64,000 bases of DNA from Haliotis asinina (GCF_037392515.1 NC_090281.1:1242501-1306500); one strand, 5' to 3'. Shown: positions 30,501 to 39,009, counted from the first letter of the stretch. Notes: generated by a model not told the origin, from the sequence alone. A program made the numbers and translations.

Positions 30501-33500
30501 TGGATCAGTGATTAGCCCTACTCTGTACAGATCGTAGCTTAATCTGCTAGTTTCATGACGTAACTGAGTATGTAAAATGTTACATTTTCTAATGTCAATG
30601 GGAAATGTACGATGGATCTGAGATATATACTATTCCCAAAAAGAAACGCACGCGGATTTGTAATTCTATAATCTATTAACTACCTATTGTGTTGCATATC
30701 AATCGAAAAAACCCTGAACATACTGATTATGATGAGATTTCTTAGAGGGATTAAAGAGGCATCTCCACAAGGTAATAGAAATCACTGTCCAGTTGAAATT
30801 GTGCAGTAAACAGCATTCACTGTCTGGTAAGAACAATCCAGATAACTTTCAGAAATTGGCATTCGTTTTGAAGTAGTTTCAAGGTCAAATCACTACATTA
30901 CGTCGTGACTCTGCGACTTGGAACATCGTCATTGAAAGAATATTCGCTGGAAATTACCAATCGTCAGTTTGGTAAGGTACTACCTGACGTCCGAATATTA
31001 GTCTGAGCAAGATATCATGGCTTGCTGTTCCTTGCAACCAAGCAGGCATCTCACATTGCCGTCCCCGTACAGGCAGACCTCGAGTTACAAGTTCGGTACA
31101 TCAGGGTACTACGGTTGCGTGATCGCACCACCATGGGTGTGAGTACAGCAGCCAGGGTGCCAGGACTTCAGAGGATATCCGGTCAAACTATACGGAACGG
31201 GTTGAAAGAGACTGGTCTGAGAGTCCAGGAAACCCGACGTCGGGCTCGTGCTACGTCGTCACCATCGCGCTCAACATCCCCTTTATCTGAAAGTATCCAC
31301 TTGGTTATATAGGCATTACCTTCTTCTAAACTGGTGTACAATTTCTTACATCTGTAGATAAATTGTTCCACAGTCTTATAGTCGATGGGAAGAACGACTC
31401 ATGAGATTTTCTTCTTCTTCTTCTTCTTCTTCTTCTTCTTCTTCTTCTTCTTCTTGGAGAGCAGATATTGCTAGATGATGATATTGACTGTTGGAGTCAG
31501 TGCACCGAGGAATTATTTCTTGTAGGTAGATTGGACTGTTGAATATTATAGAAGAGAGACAATTTTCATGTCCTGTTTCATGATAAAGTGAATTAAGAGA
31601 AGAACATTTTGGATTGCCTCTAATAATTCTCGCAGCTTCCATCTGGAGCCATTCCCATTTTGAACATAGTTCTTTTCCATCCCAACCTTCGCAGGCGTAC
31701 TCAAAGTGAGGTCTTCTAAAAACCATGTAAATATTTAAAAGTGTGTGTCTATTAAGAATATGTTTAAGTTTTCTCATCGAGTAGTATATGTAATAGGGGG
31801 TGGTCATAGAGACGGTGACAAGTGAGAGGGACAGGTGTGGGGACGAGTAGATGTACACGTGTTAGTTGTGTAACGCTGCACACAGCATTTCATAGTTGAG
31901 TTGGGAGCAGAAATTTACACCATGAACATCCATGCGGATACTCTGTTGAGATACGATGAGATAGAGACACTAACCATCCCACCCCACCCCAACCCATGAA
32001 GACACATACAAACGTTTTCCACTTGAGCCAAAACTGGAAAACACTCCAAGACAACTGGATAGCCCAGGGAGGAAACTGGCAAACCTTGGTGAATTCGTCG
32101 CTGACACATTCCTAGATGGGGAGCAATGCAGTTTTCGTGTGAGCGTCGTCAGAGGACAGGGCAGTAATCTCTTCAGTAGGGGTGTCTCCTCTGCGATGGG
32201 ACTGGTTACCTACAACAGTATATCACACGTCGCAGAGACACATGCCAATGTTTTTGGTGAGATTGGACTACTGCAGTGCGAGCCCGTCAAGATTACCTTG
32301 AAGAAGGATGCAATTCCCTACAGTCTTTCCACAGCTAGAAGAGTGCCGTTCCTACTCCTATAGAAGGTTGAAGAGGAATTGAGGCGTATGGTGAAAGATG
32401 GCATCATTGAGGAAGTGACACAGCCCACAGAATGGTGTGCACCGATGGTACCAGTTGTGAAACGCAACAAGAAGATACGAATATGCGTTGACCTAAAGAA
32501 ACTGAATGTCCCTGTCAAACGTGAAAGGTACATTCTCCCAACTTTTGAAGACATCATTCCAAAACTGAACGGCGCACGTTTCTTCTCTAAACTGTACGCA
32601 TCAAGCGGATTTCACCAAATCCCATTGGATCCAGACAGCAGTCTCCTAACGACCTTCATCACTCCCTTTGGTCGTTTTTGCTTTAAACAAGATCCATTTG
32701 GAATTACGTCCGCTCCAGAGATCTTTCAGTGGAAGATGCGCGAAGTACTACATGGGTTGGAGGGCTCGGAAGCCATAATGGACGGTGTCTTGATCTGGGG
32801 TAGGATTGTCGAGGAGCAAGACAAGAGGTTGAACAGTGTTCTCGAACGAGTCACATGCTCAGGCTTGAAGTTGAATCGAGAGAAGTGCGAAATCCGGAAA
32901 ACGTCCATCAGCTACTTTGGTCACATGATCAGTGAAAATGGAGTCCTGACCCAGGGAAGACACAAGCTATTAGAGACCTAGCGTTTCTCCAATGGTCTCA
33001 GCGTTTCTCCAATTAACACCAGAATGAAGGAACACCAGACCTCTGTTAGCAAACTCGACCAGAAATCGGCCATCTCTGAACACATTCTCAAGAACCCTGG
33101 ACATTCAATCCGATGGGAGGACACTAGGATACTATCTGCCAACAACAACAACTGGCGCCAAAGGAAACTGCAAGAAGCCATCGAGATCCGGAGACAGAAA
33201 CCAGCTATCAACCGTGACCAAGGAGTGTACCTACCAAGTGCCTGGGACTTATTGATAAATTAATTTCATCTACCCGTGTACATCCTTATCTACTTGTGTT
33301 TGCACATCATCAACCCCCATGTAAACATGCCCATCAACTCTCATGCAGTCATGTACATCATCCTTAATCACCAATCAAGTGTTATGTAAACATCACCCAC
33401 CATTGGCTTCCATCCTTTTCCCCTATCATGTACATCGTTCTTACCCCCTACCTGTGTTATGTAAACATATCCCATCATCTGTAATGTATTACCATTGGCT

Positions 33501-36500
33501 TCTATCATTGTTATCATAACTGTCGGGTTCCAATCCAATTTCCAATTTATACTGGCTTCCAGCTTTCGTTAAGTCATTCCACTTGTTACTTTGTTATTGT
33601 TTTACCTGTACATATAAATATAGCCCTGTACCCCATTCTCAATCACCTGATGAAGGAGTAAGCATTAACTCCGAAACGTTGTGTTCTCATATAAAGAAGT
33701 TGATATCCATAAAATCTTCATTCTTATGCATTTCACTTCTAAATGCCCTTCAAAGACTTATTAGAGACCTACCAGCTCCTTCGGCGAGGTATGGGCATGA
33801 TCAACTATCCGGTACGTTTTTTGCCAGACCTTTGATCAGTTCTTCGTCCAATGAGTAACCTACTCAAATCGGATGCAGTGTGGACATGGAGTCCTGCCCA
33901 AGATGCATCATTCTCCAAAGTGAAAGAAATGCCGACAAGTCCAGCGATCCCGCAGTTCTATGATCTGGAGAAAGCTACAGTTGTTAGTGCTGACGCAAGT
34001 AGTTATGGCTTAGGAGCTACGCTAATACAACAGCATGGTGACAAACCTTTGCCAGTAGCATTCTGCTCACGGACTTTAACTCCTATTGAGACCAGGTACT
34101 CTCAGATTGAGAAGGAATGTCTAGCGAGCGTGTGGGCTTGCGAGAAGTTTGCAAGATATCTGTATGGACTGGAGTTGTTCCGACTACTGACAGACCATAA
34201 GCCACTAGTACCCTTGATCAACATGTCAGATCTTGATAGAGCGCCAGTTAGATGCACTCGTCTCCTCATGCGGCTGATGAGGTTTAATCCGGTGGCAGAA
34301 CACGCAGCAGGGAAGAATATGATGGTAGCAGACATGCTCTCACGGGCACCACTGAATTACACAGAAAGCTCTAATGCAGCAGACATCCACAACCTGGTAG
34401 AGGAAGTAGAAGCCTACACAGAGTCTATCATTGAGACAAAACCTATGTCTGATCATAAACTCACAGAGATTCTGGAAGCCACGACACAGGATAAGACTCT
34501 TCAAATTGTCATGGCACTGACTAGGAACGGTTGGCCGGCGGCATACAGAGATGTTCCAATATCAGCACGAGCATACTATCCAGTCAGAGGCGAACTTTCA
34601 GTATCCAGAAACATTCTACTGTGCAGAGACAGGATTGTGATCCCCGAGGGTTTCATGAGGGACACCAGGGACTGACAAAGTGTCGTGAACGCGCCGGATT
34701 GAGTGTGTGGTGGCCTGAACTCAACCAAGTATACTCCTGTACATTTTGCCAGATAAAACAATCAGCACAGAGAAGAGAGCCATTACAGCCAAGTTCTCTA
34801 CCGGATAGCCCATGGCAAAGAGTCACGGCCGATCTGTATGCAGTCTTCAATACCTTGTGGGACTTCAATACCTTGTGGTGATTGACTACTTTTCACGATA
34901 TCTTGAAGTAGTGTATCTAAGGGATACTACATCGAAAAGTGTGATTGGCAAGCTCAAGTGCATATTCTCCAGATGGGGTATTCCAGAAGAGCTAGCTACA
35001 GACAACGGACCACAGTTCGTAGCTCACGTGTTGGTGCAGATTCAAACACACCACATTTTCACCCCACGTTTTCACTCAAGCTAATGGGATGGCTGAAGCT
35101 GGAGTGAAAATAGCAAAACACGCTCTAAAGCAGGCTAATCCATTCCTTGCTCTGTTAAGCTACAGGGACACTCCAATTTTGTCAACTGGGAAGAGTCCAG
35201 CATAGCTGATCATGGGGAGACAACTCCGCGGCACCCTTCCGATGTTAGAGAAGGTGTTGCAGCCTATGTGACCAGATTTCCATGATGTGTAAACCAGTGA
35301 TAAAATTCACAAGGAGTGTTCAAGGAAGTTCTTTGACCAACACCACAACGCGAAATCTCTCCCAGAGTTGAAACCGGTTGCCGAAGGTCGTCTCCAGATC
35401 GACTGGGATTGGAATACGCCAGGTGTTTTAAAAAATGTGCCTCAACGCCAAGATCATATGTGGTCAGAACTCCTAATGGTGACTTCCGGCGTAATCGCAG
35501 ACACCGCTCCTGACATCACTCCTGAGTATAAAGAGTATCCTCCTATCTCTCAGAAACAGAGAACCAGCCTCGACAATCTACAGAGTGCCGAACCAAGTGT
35601 CCTGTATGAAAATCTGGAATCACCAGCAGTTGCCAGTCCTCCTGTGTTGAGGACATCCAGTGGCCGAACTGCGAGGACACCACGACGATTCAATGACTAT
35701 ATTTAGGGCTTAAGTCATCATGAGATTAGGTTATCAAATAACCAAGCCCTCATATCAATGACTTTAAGTTTGCATATGCTTAAATGATAAGTCAGGAAGA
35801 ATTTCTATGGGACTTTATAAATGAGCATTTGAAGTTCAGTTAAAAGTTAATTGTTTAGCCTTACAGAGGTAAATCGAGTTACTGTTGAATTTTAGTTATT
35901 TATGTTGTGATCAATCACAGGTTTATAGGTCAAAGTAATAAGTAATGCTTACTTGTCACAGACATCTTTATTGGTTTGTTATGAGTTACTTGTTAACCAT
36001 GGTAACAAGTTATCTCAAAGAAAGGGAGATGTTACAGTCAAGCGCAATGATTACTCCCCAAGACAACCTCGTTTGGAAGCTCTCCTTGACACGAGCATGC
36101 GCAATACCTAACCACATGCGAAGAGCAGACGACATCTTTGCAATGTCACAAACATGGAACGTTGCAATAAAAGTTGGAAAATCCTGACTCATTGTCGTTC
36201 CATAACAGACTCTTCCCTCATTTCTAGGATCGTTTATGCAGAAATATGATATGTAAGTAATCAGAACGACTCTGACTGTCTGTGTGTTGTTATATGTTTT
36301 CATCGTTTTCACTGTAAGCAGCAGAAGACGCCAGAAATGATGATAATTACTGTGATTTTGCTTCTGGTATGGCGTCACGCTGCACGGAAATTTTGACAAT
36401 TACGAGGGGATGTCAATAAGTTTTTAGCCTTGCATAGAAAAACACAAAATATTGGTATGAACCACATTTATTTTTCAACCCTTGAGAGTCAAGACACTTG

Positions 36501-38817
36501 TTCCATCTTTTCTGCCAGGCGCTGATGCCATCTCTGTAGAAGGCGCCATTTTGGTCCTCAAACCAAGCCTCAGTAGCAGCAATAAGCTCATTATCATCCT
36601 GACATCTACGACCACGCAAGTGTTTCTTGAGATTTGGGAACAGATGGTAATCACTTGGTGCCAGGTCTGGAAAGTAGGGGGGATGCGGCAAGGTTTCGTA
36701 CCCGCATTCCTGGACAGCAGCGGCTGCAAAGCGAGAGGTGTGTACTGGAGCATTGTCTTGATGTAGAAGAATACCACGTCTGATCTTGCCCCGGAGCTTC
36801 TCCTTGACTGACTGTCGCACTTGCCTCAACAAGTTAGCTTAATATTCCCCATTCATTGTTCTTCCTTTTGGTAAGTAATCTATGTGGATGACGCCTTTGC
36901 TATCCCAGAAGACTGTCGCCGTTACTTTCTGCACTGATCTGGAGGCTTTGAACGTCTTGGTCCTGGGAGAAGTGACATGTTTCCATTCCATGGATTCTTG
37001 TTTGCTCTCAGGATCATAGTGGTGGATCCAGGTTTCATCACAGGTTACTAGCCTAAAGCGAAAATCTTCTGGATTCCTGTTGTATCTGGTTAGCGTGGAG
37101 TTGCTTATGGTGACCCTTGTTTGCTTCACTTCATCTGTAAGTATTCTTGGCACCCATCTTGCGCACACCTTAGACATGACGAGATGTTCATGAGGAATTG
37201 TCTGGATGGATCCGCGTGAAATGCCTGTGGTCTCCTCTAACTCGTGGAGTGTGATTCGACGATGTTCCAGCACGTCTATGCACTCTCTCAATGTTTTCCT
37301 GACTAGTGCTTGTTGTTGGGCGATCTGGACGGGGGACATCTTCAAGACACTCTCTACCATGATTAAATTCAGTGACCCATCGTTTGATGGTAGCAGATGA
37401 AGGGGAAGACTTCCCATAAACTGCTGAAAGCCTTTCTTCAATGTTCTTCGCCGAGTTTCCTTCAAGAACTAAAAACTTAATTACTGCTCTGTACTCAATT
37501 TTATTCATTTTCACTGCCGTGAGGGGGTCTCTTTCTGTCAATGCGAGCTGTTCAATAACTTCTGAGAGTAGGATACCAAAACTTATATATCACATCATCT
37601 ACACCCCAGGTTCAATGTCGTACCATAGCGTGTGACACTTGGGTATGAAAAATGCTCAAGGTTCAAAACTTATTGACCTCCCCTCGTACTTATGAAGTAT
37701 CGAATCTCTGAATTGTTTCTGTTTTTAATTTCCTCTTTCCTGCTATGATACTCTTTCCATGCATACAGGTATTGAATGCATTGAAGATCCGGTTGGATGT
37801 GGGAATTTTTTTATAAAGTGCTACACACTGTAAAATCGGAATTTGTTTGTTTACGTTTCAAATTAGCGCATTCTTTGCCTTCACCCCCCAGTATGTTTCG
37901 TTGTATTTTATCTCTGTTGGTATTGGTGGCAAAAAAACAGATGTAATATCATGTCAACATGTATCGGTAATTCAATGATGCATTTGTCGCAGCTGAGTAT
38001 GGAATGTAGGCGTTTCAATACCGGCCTTCGCTAAACGAGATTTTGTAAACTCTATCCAATATGGCGGAAAGCGCACTTAGGCGCTCGTGTGAGTGTAGTT
38101 TCGAAAGCATCCCAACCGATTCTAGGTCAATAGGCTGCGTTTCAGATTTATCATTGGAAATAACATGAAAAACTGATATCAGTGATCGTTATCATGTTAT
38201 TTTTTAAGTTAAATAATCATAGTAATTATCCGATTTTCGCATTTGAAATCATACTGTACATCAAATAATGCTGTGAATCTTCATTTCGTATTGTGTCAAA
38301 AGTTGTGGGTCTCTTGGAACATTCTGCACAGTTAGAAACCATCATGCCAAGATCATCCAGAGTGTCGAGCACGTTCGACCTGTCTCAAAATTTCGCAGCC
38401 CTTATCAGTTGGCGTGTTTTAATCACTTGCAGTAAAATAATCGTTGACGCCATCTTTGAACTAGCAGTGTTTACGACCCCCTAAAGCATTTACGACAGTT
38501 CAATCGGGGTCCTAAATTTGGGGATGTTTGCGACACAGTGTAAATGTACGAGTTCTTTGTGAAACGGGTTAAAAAGTAAGAGGTGATCTACGACCTGCTT
38601 TACGAGGTCGGACCGGTAAGAGTGCTTTGTGAAACGGGCCCCATGTTAGTTAAGGTGTGACGTTGTGTGACGTTTGCTGACGGTTTGTTCCCTTTCAGCT
38701 ACTGCGACCTGCATGGACGCATCCAGGGACTGTCGCGACTACGATCATTCCGTGTGTGTCCACTACAGAGACTGGGCAGAGGTCAACTGCCGGAAGTTCT
38801 GTCACATCTGTACATAG
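451..38817 (+). CDS. Gene 1: ADAMTS-like secreted metalloprotease with TSP1 and ShKT repeats (5' partial, 19 exons)
   Basis: Joined exons are 451-534, 1052-1176, 1631-1774, 2028-2162, 2501-2666, 3086-3187, 3460-3611, 3874-3937, 4130-4235, 6140-6291, 7755-7875, 8033-8110, 8269-8426, 8986-9121, 11439-11568, 25238-25442, 28559-28715, 29376-30050 and 38699-38817. They total 3009 nt, one open frame of 1002 codons plus TAG. Domains by residue of this partial protein: reprolysin metalloprotease about 1-218, with zinc motif HETGHSLNMQHD at 113-124 and a Met-turn IMST; disintegrin-like about 219-275; TSP1 about 280-326; Cys-rich and spacer to about 555; three TSP1 to about 738; acidic linker to about 885; ShKT modules near 890, 930 and 968. 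ADAMTS enzymes are secreted and cleave extracellular-matrix proteins; the substrate here is unknown. Signal peptide and propeptide must lie upstream. Exon calls rest on homology, phase continuity and GT-AG sites, not transcripts. Confidence 0.92.
535..1051. other. Gene 1 intron 1: nothing recognised
   Basis: Unique-looking intron sequence with only short scattered open frames on both strands. I see no repeat, exon or mobile-element signature. Confidence 0.6.
1052..1176 (+). CDS. Gene 1 exon 2: metalloprotease domain
   Basis: The acceptor is TTTTCCTAG and the donor GTGAGC. It encodes the typical NSFCQWQ segment and a DAASLMTR stretch seen before the active site in ADAMTS proteins. The exon leaves phase 2. 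The donor and about 10 exonic bases are copied in tandem just downstream. Confidence 0.92.
1166..1258 (+). repeat. 28-bp tandem copies of exon 2 end plus splice donor
   Basis: TCATGACAAGGTGAGC occurs at the true exon 2 donor and again 28 bp later; a third copy 28 bp on has GTCAGC. Each unit carries about 10 exon bases and 18 intron bases. A degenerate tail of CATGA repeats follows. Confidence 0.9.
1497..1660 (+). repeat. 56-bp tandem copies of exon 3 acceptor plus exon start
   Basis: TGTTTCA lies at 1511, 1567 and 1623. The last is the real acceptor of exon 3. Each unit also copies about 29 exonic bases (GGAGAACCTCGTCCACAAGG in the exon). The first copy reads CAAGG instead of CAGGG. Confidence 0.9.
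1631..1774 (+). CDS. Gene 1 exon 3: metalloprotease active-site exon (HETGH)
   Basis: It encodes [18 protein letters not shown] and ends in LAHETGH, the first half of the zinc-binding motif with its catalytic glutamate. The donor GTACAA is weak but phase-correct (2). Two extra copies of its acceptor and first bases lie immediately upstream. Confidence 0.93.
2028..2162 (+). CDS. Gene 1 exon 4: third zinc histidine and Met-turn
   Basis: The first base completes Ser of HETGH-S-LNMQHD, so an intron splits the zinc site. It then encodes NIMSTGGG, the Met-turn, and [13 protein letters not shown]. Donor GTGAGT, phase 2. Glycine, usual between the second and third histidines in snake-venom and ADAM members, is Asn here, as in many ADAMTS. 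Confidence 0.93.
2163..2500. other. Gene 1 intron 4: nothing recognised
   Basis: An AT-rich intron with no repeat or open frame worth calling. The intron at 2667-3085 is equally plain. Confidence 0.6.
2501..2666 (+). CDS. Gene 1 exon 5: end of metalloprotease domain
   Basis: It encodes ACLLDSP and [18 protein letters not shown], matching the CLLDxP and dxQCqltfG signatures that close the ADAMTS catalytic domain. Acceptor TTTTTGTAG, donor GTAAGA, leaves phase 0. Confidence 0.93.
3086..3187 (+). CDS. Gene 1 exon 6: disintegrin-like domain
   Basis: Thirty-four codons, [10 protein letters not shown] to [11 protein letters not shown], match the ADAMTS pattern CxxLWC...DGTxC. Acceptor TGTTACAG, donor GTAGGC, phase 0 at both ends. 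Confidence 0.9.
3460..3611 (+). CDS. Gene 1 exon 7: end of disintegrin-like domain, central TSP1 start
   Basis: It begins WCIRGRC (ADAMTS WCxxGxC) and continues [19 protein letters not shown], a TSP1 repeat with the WxxW and CSRTCGGG motifs. Donor GTCAGT, phase 2. Confidence 0.94.
3874..3937 (+). CDS. Gene 1 exon 8: central TSP1
   Basis: It encodes FGGKTCEG and AKLCNVE, the middle of a TSP1 module whose final PC comes from the next exon. Acceptor TTTATCTAG, donor GTGAGA. Confidence 0.9.
4130..4235 (+). CDS. Gene 1 exon 9: Cys-rich domain start
   Basis: It encodes [18 protein letters not shown], matching the ADAMTS FReeQC motif, and ends in HWLPGYTV in phase 1. The last 43 exonic bases plus the GTAAGG donor form the unit of the 57-bp array that follows. 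Confidence 0.92.
4178..5430 (+). repeat. 57-bp minisatellite derived from exon 9 and its donor
   Basis: About 20 copies, some slightly longer or shorter. The founding unit is the last 43 bases of exon 9 plus 14 intron bases including GTAAGG. Copies keep GATACTGTAGGTAAGG and GTCGACGGGCGA. Translated, units read like DTV-KVTVVD-RRFHWLSG. Confidence 0.93.
5440..5890 (-). mobile_element. Tc1-like transposase relic
   Basis: Reading the - strand from about 5890 gives [15 protein letters not shown], then FPDESRS with a catalytic-region aspartate, [30 protein letters not shown] and LNAQN-like text across stops and frameshifts. This order matches the middle of Tc1-family DD34E transposases. It is clearly broken and sits in gene 1 intron 9. 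Confidence 0.75.
6140..6291 (+). CDS. Gene 1 exon 10: Cys-rich domain
   Basis: It encodes [18 protein letters not shown] and CVLGKCR, matching ADAMTS CxLxC, DGTxC and CxxGxC. The acceptor GTGTGTGGACAG at 6139 is preferred because the nearer upstream CAG at 6120 gives an in-frame stop. Confidence 0.9.
6292..7754. other. Gene 1 intron 10: no recognised feature
   Basis: AT-rich sequence with only short open frames, for example a - strand frame at 7074-7334 that I cannot assign. No tandem array or transposon end is seen. Confidence 0.5.
7755..7875 (+). CDS. Gene 1 exon 11: Cys-rich domain end
   Basis: It encodes FGCDGV and [13 protein letters not shown], the ADAMTS GCD...DxCGxCxGxxxxC signature. 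It is 121 bp and phase 1, exactly like gene 2 exon B. Confidence 0.93.
8033..8110 (+). CDS. Gene 1 exon 12: spacer domain
   Basis: It encodes [16 protein letters not shown], the usual spacer opening. It is 78 bp, identical in length and phase to gene 2 exon C. Confidence 0.92.
8269..8426 (+). CDS. Gene 1 exon 13: spacer domain
   Basis: It encodes [10 protein letters not shown] and [16 protein letters not shown], the spacer beta-strand pattern. Donor GTACCA. It pairs with gene 2 exon D (155 bp), which has a donor-derived array that this exon lacks. Confidence 0.92.
8435..8735. repeat. Degenerate tandem repeat, about 65-70 bp unit, 4-5 copies
   Basis: CACTTC-CGTACAGCTGTAG-like segments recur with ATTAATTGTCTCACTTC between them, right after the exon 13 donor. 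Units are diverged. The CNNGTACAGCT text resembles an acceptor but no exon follows. Confidence 0.65.
8986..9121 (+). CDS. Gene 1 exon 14: spacer end, TSP1 no. 2 start
   Basis: It encodes IYYEFYQPL, the end of the spacer, then [16 protein letters not shown], a TSP1 start. Acceptor ATGTACAG, donor GTATGT, phase 1. Confidence 0.92.
9280..9896. mobile_element. 617-bp MITE with about 90-bp terminal inverted repeats and TA duplication
   Basis: The left end AGTAAAC and right end GTTTACT are flanked by TA at 9278-9279 and 9897-9898. Inverted arms share CGTTACACTCC, ACTGAGTCTAACAAAACC and CGTCAGGTAACCTTTGAG. No transposase is encoded. TA duplication suggests mobilisation by a Tc1/mariner-type enzyme (inference). 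Confidence 0.88.
10049..10380 (+). mobile_element. Probable tRNA-derived SINE
   Basis: GCGCGGTGAGCGAGCTGTC resembles a pol III box A region, and GTCAGGATCGACCCTACC about 50 bp later resembles a degraded box B. A unique tail follows to about 10380. Box B departs from GGTTCGAATCC, so the call is tentative. Confidence 0.45.
10510..11430. repeat. 86-bp minisatellite with internal subrepeats
   Basis: Units combine GTATATCTGACGGTGTATGT, ATCATCGAGGGTGTATCTGG and GTGAGTATATCTGTCGGTGC; for example ATCTGACGGT at 11041 recurs as ATCTGATGGT at 11127. About ten units end 8 bp before the exon 15 acceptor tract. The - strand open frames here are artefacts. Confidence 0.92.
11439..11568 (+). CDS. Gene 1 exon 15: TSP1 no. 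2
   Basis: It encodes AVCVRVDGG and [11 protein letters not shown], the C-terminal half of a TSP1 repeat. It is 130 bp like gene 2 exon F. A 12.5-kb satellite follows in the next intron. Confidence 0.92.
11800..24315. repeat. 50-bp satellite array, about 250 copies, with higher-order structure
   Basis: The monomer contains CGTCTATGTAGTGTGTAGAT, CATTATAGAGGACATCAATA and CACAC. Rare 54-bp units carry CGATCAATA. A marker unit with TAAATTGACACTATAG lies at 15997, 17101, 18705, 20059 and 21663, giving periods of 1104, 1604, 1354 and 1604 bp, that is 22, 32, 27 and 32 monomers. Outer thirds are less ordered. Each monomer can fold imperfectly, ATCAAT-ACACAC against GTGTGT-AGATTG. It fills gene 1 intron 15. 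No separate spacers exist, so it is not a CRISPR. Confidence 0.97.
24330..25125. repeat. Degenerate 22-bp minisatellite
   Basis: About 35 diverged copies of GACAGTTTTAGAACACGTGT with short indels, between the satellite and exon 16. Confidence 0.88.
25238..25442 (+). CDS. Gene 1 exon 16: TSP1 no. 3
   Basis: It encodes [20 protein letters not shown] and SCGSQPCP, a whole TSP1, then WRTDPWAD. It is 205 bp like gene 2 exon G. Donor GTTAGT, phase 0. Confidence 0.94.
25613..25684. repeat. Imperfect hairpin, 28-bp arms, 16-nt loop
   Basis: The left arm 25613-25640 ends GACAATGTAAAACC. The right arm 25657-25684 begins GGTTTTACAATGTCTG. About 23 of 28 positions pair. It may be part of a small fold-back element. 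Confidence 0.6.
26213..27545. repeat. 39-bp minisatellite, about 34 copies
   Basis: Units of GTGTGTATACCTTCCTCTGT followed by ACGTAGTTCCGCCGACGCC, with TCCACGAC and GCCCTGCC variants in regular order. Because 39 is a multiple of three and units lack stops, long open frames appear on both strands (up to 497 codons). They have no other coding support. Confidence 0.95.
27850..28527 (+). mobile_element. Internally deleted Tc1-like element
   Basis: The start reads [15 protein letters not shown], a Tc1-type transposase N-terminus. It jumps to [19 protein letters not shown] and then [20 protein letters not shown], the conserved SPDxNPIExxW end, after a stop. The 3' end shows AAGTTTCTTTTGCCCGGGTA, like a Tc1 terminal repeat. 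The catalytic middle is missing. It lies in gene 1 intron 16. Confidence 0.8.
28559..28715 (+). CDS. Gene 1 exon 17: TSP1 no. 4
   Basis: It encodes [16 protein letters not shown] and [11 protein letters not shown], closing a TSP1. It is 157 bp like gene 2 exon H. Its last 21 bases plus donor GTAACC seed the 37-bp array downstream. Confidence 0.93.
28695..29130 (+). repeat. 37-bp minisatellite derived from exon 17 and its donor
   Basis: The exon ends CCACATGTTCCACATCCCCAG and is followed by GTAACCCATCTGAACA. About 11 diverged copies follow, for example CCACATGCTCCACAACCTCAG at 28872 with a partner 37 bp on. Many copies keep CAGGTA. Confidence 0.9.
29376..30050 (+). CDS. Gene 1 exon 18: acidic linker and ShKT modules 1 and 2
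   Basis: This is the longest exon at 675 bp. The first 145 or so residues are low-complexity and acidic, rich in E, D, G, T and R, with recurring DVT/DIT. Then come two ShKT six-cysteine modules, from [10 protein letters not shown] to CQRRCNYCG and from [10 protein letters not shown] to CRRRCHYCE. Acceptor TGTCTGCAG, donor GTAAGA. Gene 2 lacks the linker. Confidence 0.92.
30340..31860 (-). mobile_element. CR1/L2-type LINE relic, 3' part, interrupted
   Basis: The - strand frame at 31376-31858 has [41 protein letters not shown] and [10 protein letters not shown], typical of the region after the reverse-transcriptase core. The next part has [18 protein letters not shown]. At about 30340-30600 a [19 protein letters not shown] cysteine/histidine end appears. 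The parts are separated by the Tc1 fragment 30636-31295. It also contains a TTC microsatellite at 31407-31455. Confidence 0.75.
30636..31295 (+). mobile_element. Tc1-like 5' fragment inserted in the LINE
   Basis: It starts CCCAAAAAGAAACGCACGCG, a Tc1-like end. Later codons read [36 protein letters not shown] and VQETRRR, the N-terminal DNA-binding part of a Tc1 transposase. The rest is missing. Confidence 0.75.
31900..36400 (+). mobile_element. Decayed Ty3/gypsy-type LTR retrotransposon
   Basis: Broken pol order is visible: protease end near 31910-32215 ([18 protein letters not shown]); reverse transcriptase 32225-32980 ([20 protein letters not shown]); RNase H 33850-34320 ([20 protein letters not shown]); integrase core 34860-35130 ([19 protein letters not shown]), with several stops and frameshifts. 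A polypurine stretch AAAGAAAGGGAGA at 36018-36029 precedes TGTTACAG, a likely 3' LTR start. The reverse-transcriptase active-site motif reads IMDG rather than xxDD, so it is inactive. A Penelope-like insertion splits it at 32981-33758. Confidence 0.88.
32981..33758 (+). mobile_element. Truncated Penelope-like element with 13-bp target duplication
   Basis: It is flanked by TATTAGAGACCTA at 32968-32980 and 33759-33771. The frame at 33024-33263 reads [32 protein letters not shown] and [13 protein letters not shown], matching the C-terminal GIY-YIG endonuclease of Penelope-like elements. The 3' part carries CCTGATGAAGGAGTAAGC and AACTCCGAAACGTT, common in such elements. Confidence 0.85.
36403..37686 (-). 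mobile_element. Mariner element, 1284 bp, with inactivated transposase
   Basis: TA duplications lie at 36401-36402 and 37687-37688. Terminal repeats begin CGAGGGGATGTCAATAAG on one side and CGAGGGGAGGTCAATAAG on the other. The - strand encodes an N-terminal HTH region (37541-37300), a middle part with [17 protein letters not shown], and a C-terminal part with [12 protein letters not shown] and [12 protein letters not shown], the mariner D,D34D layout. A frameshift near 37300 and a TAA at 36838-36840 break it. Lies in gene 1 intron 18. Confidence 0.93.
37689..38698. other. Gene 1 intron 18 remainder: no feature assigned
   Basis: AT-rich, non-repetitive sequence with short frames only. CTTTGTGAAACGGG occurs twice, at about 38556 and 38621, and resembles a MITE end, but no opposite end was found. 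Confidence 0.5.
38699..38817 (+). CDS. Gene 1 exon 19: ShKT module 3 and stop
   Basis: The acceptor is CCCTTTCAG. It encodes [10 protein letters not shown] to CRKFCHICT, a complete ShKT module, then TAG at 38815-38817. Phase 1 joins exon 18 correctly across an 8.6-kb transposon-filled intron. Confidence 0.92.
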
Positions 38818-39009
38818 TGCGTCCAGCTCGCCTGTATGTGCAAATATCATTACCCAGACCTTTTCCCAGATGTTTTTCCGTATGCCTCGTTTGTGTCTTG
38901 TGTTGACAGTGTGGCTTGTTCGTTGATTGTACACGTGTTAGAAGGAACAGGCGTTGTTTCTGTCAGATGTCTTTCAATGATCTTTGTACGTACATATTAC
39001 AGGTGTGAA

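Noticed and set aside
38550..38645. MITE ends with GTGAAACGGG
   Set aside because: Two same-orientation copies only; no opposite end or target duplication found.
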